From an uncultured Clostridia bacterium (lineage in GTDB: Bacteria > Bacillota > Clostridia > TANB77 > CAG-508): a stretch of 46,836 bases of DNA. The translations under genes were made by a program, and so were the position numbers. This document shows, in pieces, positions 43,995 through 46,836 of this stretch. The stretch's first letter is position 1; each line of letters begins with the position of its first letter. The DNA lies in the NCBI GenBank assembly GCA_947626025.1, contig CANQQQ010000010.1:1-46836 (forward strand). The letters are read 5' to 3'. The notes beneath the pieces are model-generated. The model did no database searches. It was not told the DNA's origin and worked only from the letters and a program-made list of their open reading frames with translations.

Positions 43995-44021
43995 ACAGGT
44001 GTGGATTTAAAAATATACCAA
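43995..44021. repeat. 27-bp direct repeat, right copy
   Basis: The partner of 42113-42139; only positions 7, 9 and 10 differ. It lies between the nuclease and the toxin-antitoxin module. Confidence 0.6.
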
Positions 44022-44068
44022 GCAGTTTGCAAAGTCTTGTAAAGCTCTTATTACACGGCTTTGCGTTT

Positions 44069-44383
44069 TTAGATTAATTTATCAAAATTTCTTTGACTAT
44101 AATAAATTCTGCTTATTTCCATTACATTGCTTTTTACAGTATAAAATACTGTATATTTCTTTATATTTATTTTATAATATTTAATAACTCCATTTTCAAA
44201 TGTTTTAAATACTTCATATGATTCTGGTGATTGGCTTCTTACTTCAATTTGTTTTACTACTTCTTTGTATAAATTATTTGCTGCTATTTTATTTTGTAAT
44301 TCATATGTAATGTAATATAAAATATTGTTAAATTGTGAGATAAATGTTGGTAAATATTTTATTTCATAATTCTTATTTTCCAT
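44069..44383 (-). CDS. RelE/ParE-family toxin
   Basis: A 104-residue toxin of a type II module. The start Y-E-I-K-Y-L-P-T-F-I-S-Q-F-N-N-I and the end K-Y-T-V-F-Y-T-V-K-S-N-V-M-E-I-S-R-I-Y-Y-S-Q-R-N are typical of the ParE/RelE fold (R-I-x-x-x-x-R-x core slightly changed to R-I-Y-Y-S-Q-R-N). AAGGAGG lies seven bases before the ATG at 44383. The gene overlaps the antitoxin stop by 11 bases, showing translational coupling. Whether it cleaves mRNA on the ribosome or blocks gyrase cannot be told. Confidence 0.9.
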   Translation of the reverse strand: MENKNYEIKYLPTFISQFNNILYYITYELQNKIAANNLYKEVVKQIEVRSQSPESYEVFKTFENGVIKYYKINIKKYTVFYTVKSNVMEISRIYYSQRNFDKLI

Positions 44384-44684
44384 CAATTATCCTCCTTGCC
44401 ATTTGTTTCATTTCTTCATGAGAATAATATCTGGTATTTGGATTATTGGCCTCTTCTTCCGCCTCTTCCAAAGCTTTATCAATATCAACTACTCCAAATC
44501 GAACTTCTAATGCTTTTTCTTCGTCTAATGACTTTAGCATTTCAGAATATTTTTCTAAACTCATTACTACCATTGAACCATATCCGTTTTTTGTTAAATA
44601 AACTGCTTCATCTTCTTTTAGAACTAGATCCTCTATCTCTGGATATTTATTTCTTAAATCTGATACTGGTCTAATATTAATCAT
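44373..44684 (-). CDS. Phd/YefM-family antitoxin
   Basis: A 103-residue antitoxin. The N-terminal DNA-binding part has the standard I-R-P-V-S-D-L-R-N-K-Y-P-E-I and E-A-V-Y-L-T-K-N-G-Y-G-S-M-V-V-M-S-L-E-K-Y; an acidic helical toxin-binding tail follows. AAGGAGG precedes the ATG. The pair would autorepress its promoter at 44715-44743. It lies between a nuclease and a recombinase gene, as is common for mobile DNA. Confidence 0.93.
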   Translation of the reverse strand: MINIRPVSDLRNKYPEIEDLVLKEDEAVYLTKNGYGSMVVMSLEKYSEMLKSLDEEKALEVRFGVVDIDKALEEAEEEANNPNTRYYSHEEMKQMARRIIDGK

Positions 44685-44714
44685 ATTTATTCCTCCTTAA
44701 ATTTGATTATCATA

Positions 44715-44743
44715 ATTTTATCATTATTTTATGTCTTTTTCAA
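44715..44743 (-). promoter_or_regulatory. Promoter of the toxin-antitoxin operon
   Basis: Read on the minus strand: TTGAAA (44738-44743), 17-bp spacer, TAAAAT (44715-44720), about 30 bp before the antitoxin start. Antitoxin binding would be expected here. Confidence 0.7.
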
Positions 44744-44760
44744 TATTTTATGCAAATATT

Positions 44761-46424
44761 TTAACCAGTTTTACTATTTTTTTGATTTAAGAGTTCTTCA
44801 ATTTTGATGAATTCATCTAGGTTTTCATTAATAGAATTTAATTTTGAGAAATTAAAATATATGTATACATTTTTATTTTTATCAATTTCAATTTTATTAA
44901 TTAATCGGTATAAATACATTTTATCAATTTGTCCTAATTTTAAAAAATTTTCTATTAATTCATCTAGTTGTTTTTCTTCTTTTTTCTTATTTTTTATGCT
45001 GATTTTTTCTTTAGTTTGTGTTAATTTTTGCTCTAATTCTTCTCTTTGTTTTAATAAATTTGTCCTCTCTAATACAAATTTTTGTGAGTATCTTATATAA
45101 TCTTCTTCTAAAAGAATACCCTTTAACTTATCCATATACATCTTATCTAAATCGTTATTTATTTCAGATATTGCTTTATTTAATTGTTCCATTTTTTTCT
45201 TAAAACCTTTTTCTTTATCAAGAGTTTTGTTTTGATATTTTTCATAAACCGAATAAAAAACTTTTTTATCAGCATAAATTTTACATATTTTTTTTACTAT
45301 ATAAAGAATGTGTTTTTCAAATTTTTCGTAATTAATATTTAATGGATAGCATCCTCTTGATTTACTATCAGAACAAGTTATATATGGATGTGATGTGCTA
45401 TTCCTCTTTGAGTTCTTTTTAAGCACTATCTGTAATTTTCTTTTGCAATGATAACAATAAAGCAGACCTCTTAATAAATAGTCATACTTTAGTTTTGTAT
45501 TTGTGCCTCTCTTTTCTAAAATACTATTTACTTTTTCAAATATATCTTTATCTATGATGGGTTCATGTGTATTATTTACTCGTATTTGATTTTCTTTTTC
45601 CACCGTTCTAATTTTCTTTACTTTATATGATACAACTATTTTTTTGTTTTGTATGGTATTTCCGATATATACTTCATTTTTAAGCATATTACATAGAGTT
45701 ACTTCGTTCCAGTTATAATTTGTTTTGTTTTCATCCTGTACTAGTCCAGTTTTTCTATAGCCCTTTGGAGATAAGTAATTATTCTTATTTAAGTAATTTA
45801 CTATCTCTACTGTGCCATGTTCATTTGCATACATATCAAAAATTTTCCTTACAATATCAGTTACATTTTCATCAATAACTAGCTTATTTTTAATACTAGG
45901 ATGCTTCTTATAACCGATATGCTGGTGTGCTACACAAATATTCACCTTGCTTTTGTTTTTCTCTATAAACACTTCTGATTTTCTTTGAAATATCTTTTGC
46001 ATACATATCATTCATAATTGCTTTAAAAGGTGTTATGTCGTTATTTGTGCTGTCAATATAAGTGTCTATTCCATCTGTTATTGCAACATATCTAATATTT
46101 TTTTCTGGGAAATAATTTTCAATATATTGTCCAGTTTTAATATAATCTCTGCCAAGTCTTGATAAATCCTTTGTAATAACCATATTAATACTTTTATTTT
46201 CAATATCTTGCAATAATTCATTAAACCCTGGTCTATTAAAAGTTGTACCTGACACACCATCATCAATATATTCTTTTATAAGTGTTAAATTATTCTCTTT
46301 TATATATCTTTGCAAAATTTTTCTTTGATTACCGATACTTTCACTTTCCTCTTTGTCGCCATCTTCACGAGATAATCTAATATACATTCCGTACTTTGAA
46401 GTTTTGACTTTTTAAATTTGGCAT
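44761..46424 (-). pseudogene. Large serine recombinase, broken by two frameshifts
   Basis: A TnpX/TndX-type site-specific recombinase of about 550 residues, split across frames. The resolvase domain starts Y-I-R-L-S-R-E-D-G with the catalytic serine, followed by D-L-S-R-L-G-R-D. The recombinase domain runs I-F-D-M-Y-A-N-E-H-G-T-V-E-I-V. A zinc ribbon (C-Y-H-C-K and C-S-D-S-K-S-R-G-C) and a long coiled coil follow. Break 1: an extra base at about 45916 turns C-S-T-P-A-Y-G-Y-K-K into a stop; the downstream frame continues to 44761. Break 2: the ATG with a good AGGAGG site is at 46424, but one extra T in the run 46409-46413 puts it out of frame; removing it gives M-P-N-L-K-V-K-T-S-K-Y-G-M-Y-I-R-L-S. 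Confidence 0.85.
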
Positions 46425-46498
46425 TTAACCTCCTATCCGTAATCATTTATGCTTAAATCATAATGTGTTCAAATGATTTTGCAAATACTTTTGAATAA

Positions 46499-46645
46499 TT
46501 ACTTATATTTAACTTTTAAACTCTCAATATAGTCTTTAAACATTAATCCTATAGTTTCATTTACATCTTGCTTTTCTTCTGAAAAAATACAATATGTATT
46601 AAATTCTAATTTATCACTTTTTATTTTTTGTTTATCATTATTCAT
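46499..46645 (-). CDS. 48-residue protein upstream of the recombinase
   Basis: A short gene, M-N-N-D-K-Q-K-I-K-S-D-K-L-E-F-N-T-Y-C to E-S-L-K-V-K-Y-K, with a strong TAGGAGGAAC site four bases before the ATG. It lies 75 bp upstream of the recombinase start on the same strand. Small genes in this position in clostridial transposons and prophages often have accessory or excision roles, but I recognise no family. The end helix V-N-E-T-I-G-L-M-F-K-D-Y-I resembles those small accessory proteins in style only. Confidence 0.6.
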   Translation of the reverse strand: MNNDKQKIKSDKLEFNTYCIFSEEKQDVNETIGLMFKDYIESLKVKYK

Positions 46646-46679
46646 TGTTCCTCCTATTTATGTTTAATCAAGAATTGCT

Positions 46680-46766
46680 ATTTGGCTAGGCGAACGAGTA
46701 TTAAATCTATAAGGCGTGCTTTCTGCAAATTGATAAGATTTAATGCGAAGTTCAACAACGCCAAAT
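46680..46766. other. Three-helix folded sequence at the right edge
   Basis: ATTTGGC (46680-46686) pairs with GCCAAAT (46760-46766), GAAC (46692-46695) with GTTC (46750-46753) and ATTAAATCT (46700-46708) with AGATTTAAT (46736-46744). The internal loop GAGT/GCGAA resembles a bulged-G (loop E) motif. On the minus strand one frame also stays open here (F-G-V-V-E-L-R-I-K-S-Y-Q-F-A-E) up to a stop at 46664, without a start. It may be a structured RNA, a recombination site or a gene tail. Confidence 0.45.
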
Positions 46767-46818
46767 GGTAATTATTGATAAAACTAATACAGATTATTAA
46801 AGAAAATGGCTTAATATG

Positions 46819-46836
46819 ACACTTAAATTTAAGTGT
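46819..46836. repeat. Perfect 18-bp palindrome at the window end
   Basis: ACACTTAAATTTAAGTGT is its own reverse complement and forms the last 18 bases of the window. It may be part of a longer structure that is cut off here. Confidence 0.5.

Larger units (their letters stand above)
43757..44068. other. Intergenic stretch with hairpins and repeat, no gene
   Basis: I see no coding frame here. It contains the nuclease gene's upstream region (TTGAGG, 17 bp, TAAAAT on the minus strand near 43790-43820), the terminator at 43923-43953, the right copy of the 27-bp repeat at 43995-44021 and a further hairpin GCAAAG/CTTTGC (44029-44064) directly after the toxin stop codon. Confidence 0.6.

Noticed and set aside
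44761-46387. Two separate recombinase genes
   Set aside because: The halves overlap in one protein family without duplication, and one base removed joins them; a single broken gene is simpler.

Overview
This window is AT-rich (neighbouring genes look like roughly 27-30% GC by eye) and comes from a Gram-positive, spore-forming member of the Clostridia, probably an uncultured gut-associated lineage. The grounds are the gene orders carD / dnaG-rpoD and gdpP-rplI-dnaB, consensus sigma-A promoters with 17-bp spacers, strong AGGAGG ribosome binding sites, CotF-like spore coat proteins, rubrerythrin, and LPXTG-anchored surface proteins. Nearly all genes lie on the minus strand.

Layout. 1-1250: the 5' edge of a minus-strand gene, an elongator tRNA-Met with its own promoter, and a non-coding tract holding two copies of a ~130-bp folded repeat and a cluster of small hairpins. 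1247-29041: a housekeeping block. It holds a small unknown gene that may be frameshifted, sigA/dnaG, a CarD-like regulator, a short RNase G, pth, addA, an HD dNTPase, a PfkB kinase, a ferritin-like small protein, ftsH, tilS, dnaB, rplI, gdpP, two CotF-like genes, pcrA, a GC-richer orphan gene, prfA, murF and rubrerythrin. Several intergenic gaps hold long imperfect hairpins that I cannot assign to a known RNA class. 29160-31953: an MFS-type transporter, a small four-helix membrane protein, and an M14 peptidoglycan peptidase that has lost its C-terminal catalytic half.

32001-41887 is the most interesting region. Two successive operons each encode a large secreted transglutaminase-like protein ending in a type I dockerin, followed by a small secreted protein made of one cohesin-like domain, a low-complexity linker and an LPKTG sortase anchor. 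One dockerin protein also carries NPCBM and F5/8C (CBM32-like) modules. This looks like a miniature, non-cellulosomal cohesin-dockerin system that docks papain-like/transglutaminase-fold enzymes on the cell wall. No glycoside hydrolase is encoded nearby.

42100-46836 is accessory DNA. It has a membrane-anchored EndA-like nuclease with a double-DUF3006-like partner, both inside a 27-bp direct repeat; a Phd/YefM-RelE/ParE toxin-antitoxin pair; a large serine recombinase gene broken by two single-base frameshifts; a 48-residue gene just upstream of it; and an unexplained structured sequence at the window edge.

A second notable signal is a ~130-nt element present twice (2060-2187 and 14390-14510). 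All three nested helices are kept by compensatory base changes, which is good evidence for a structured RNA or DNA element that I cannot name.
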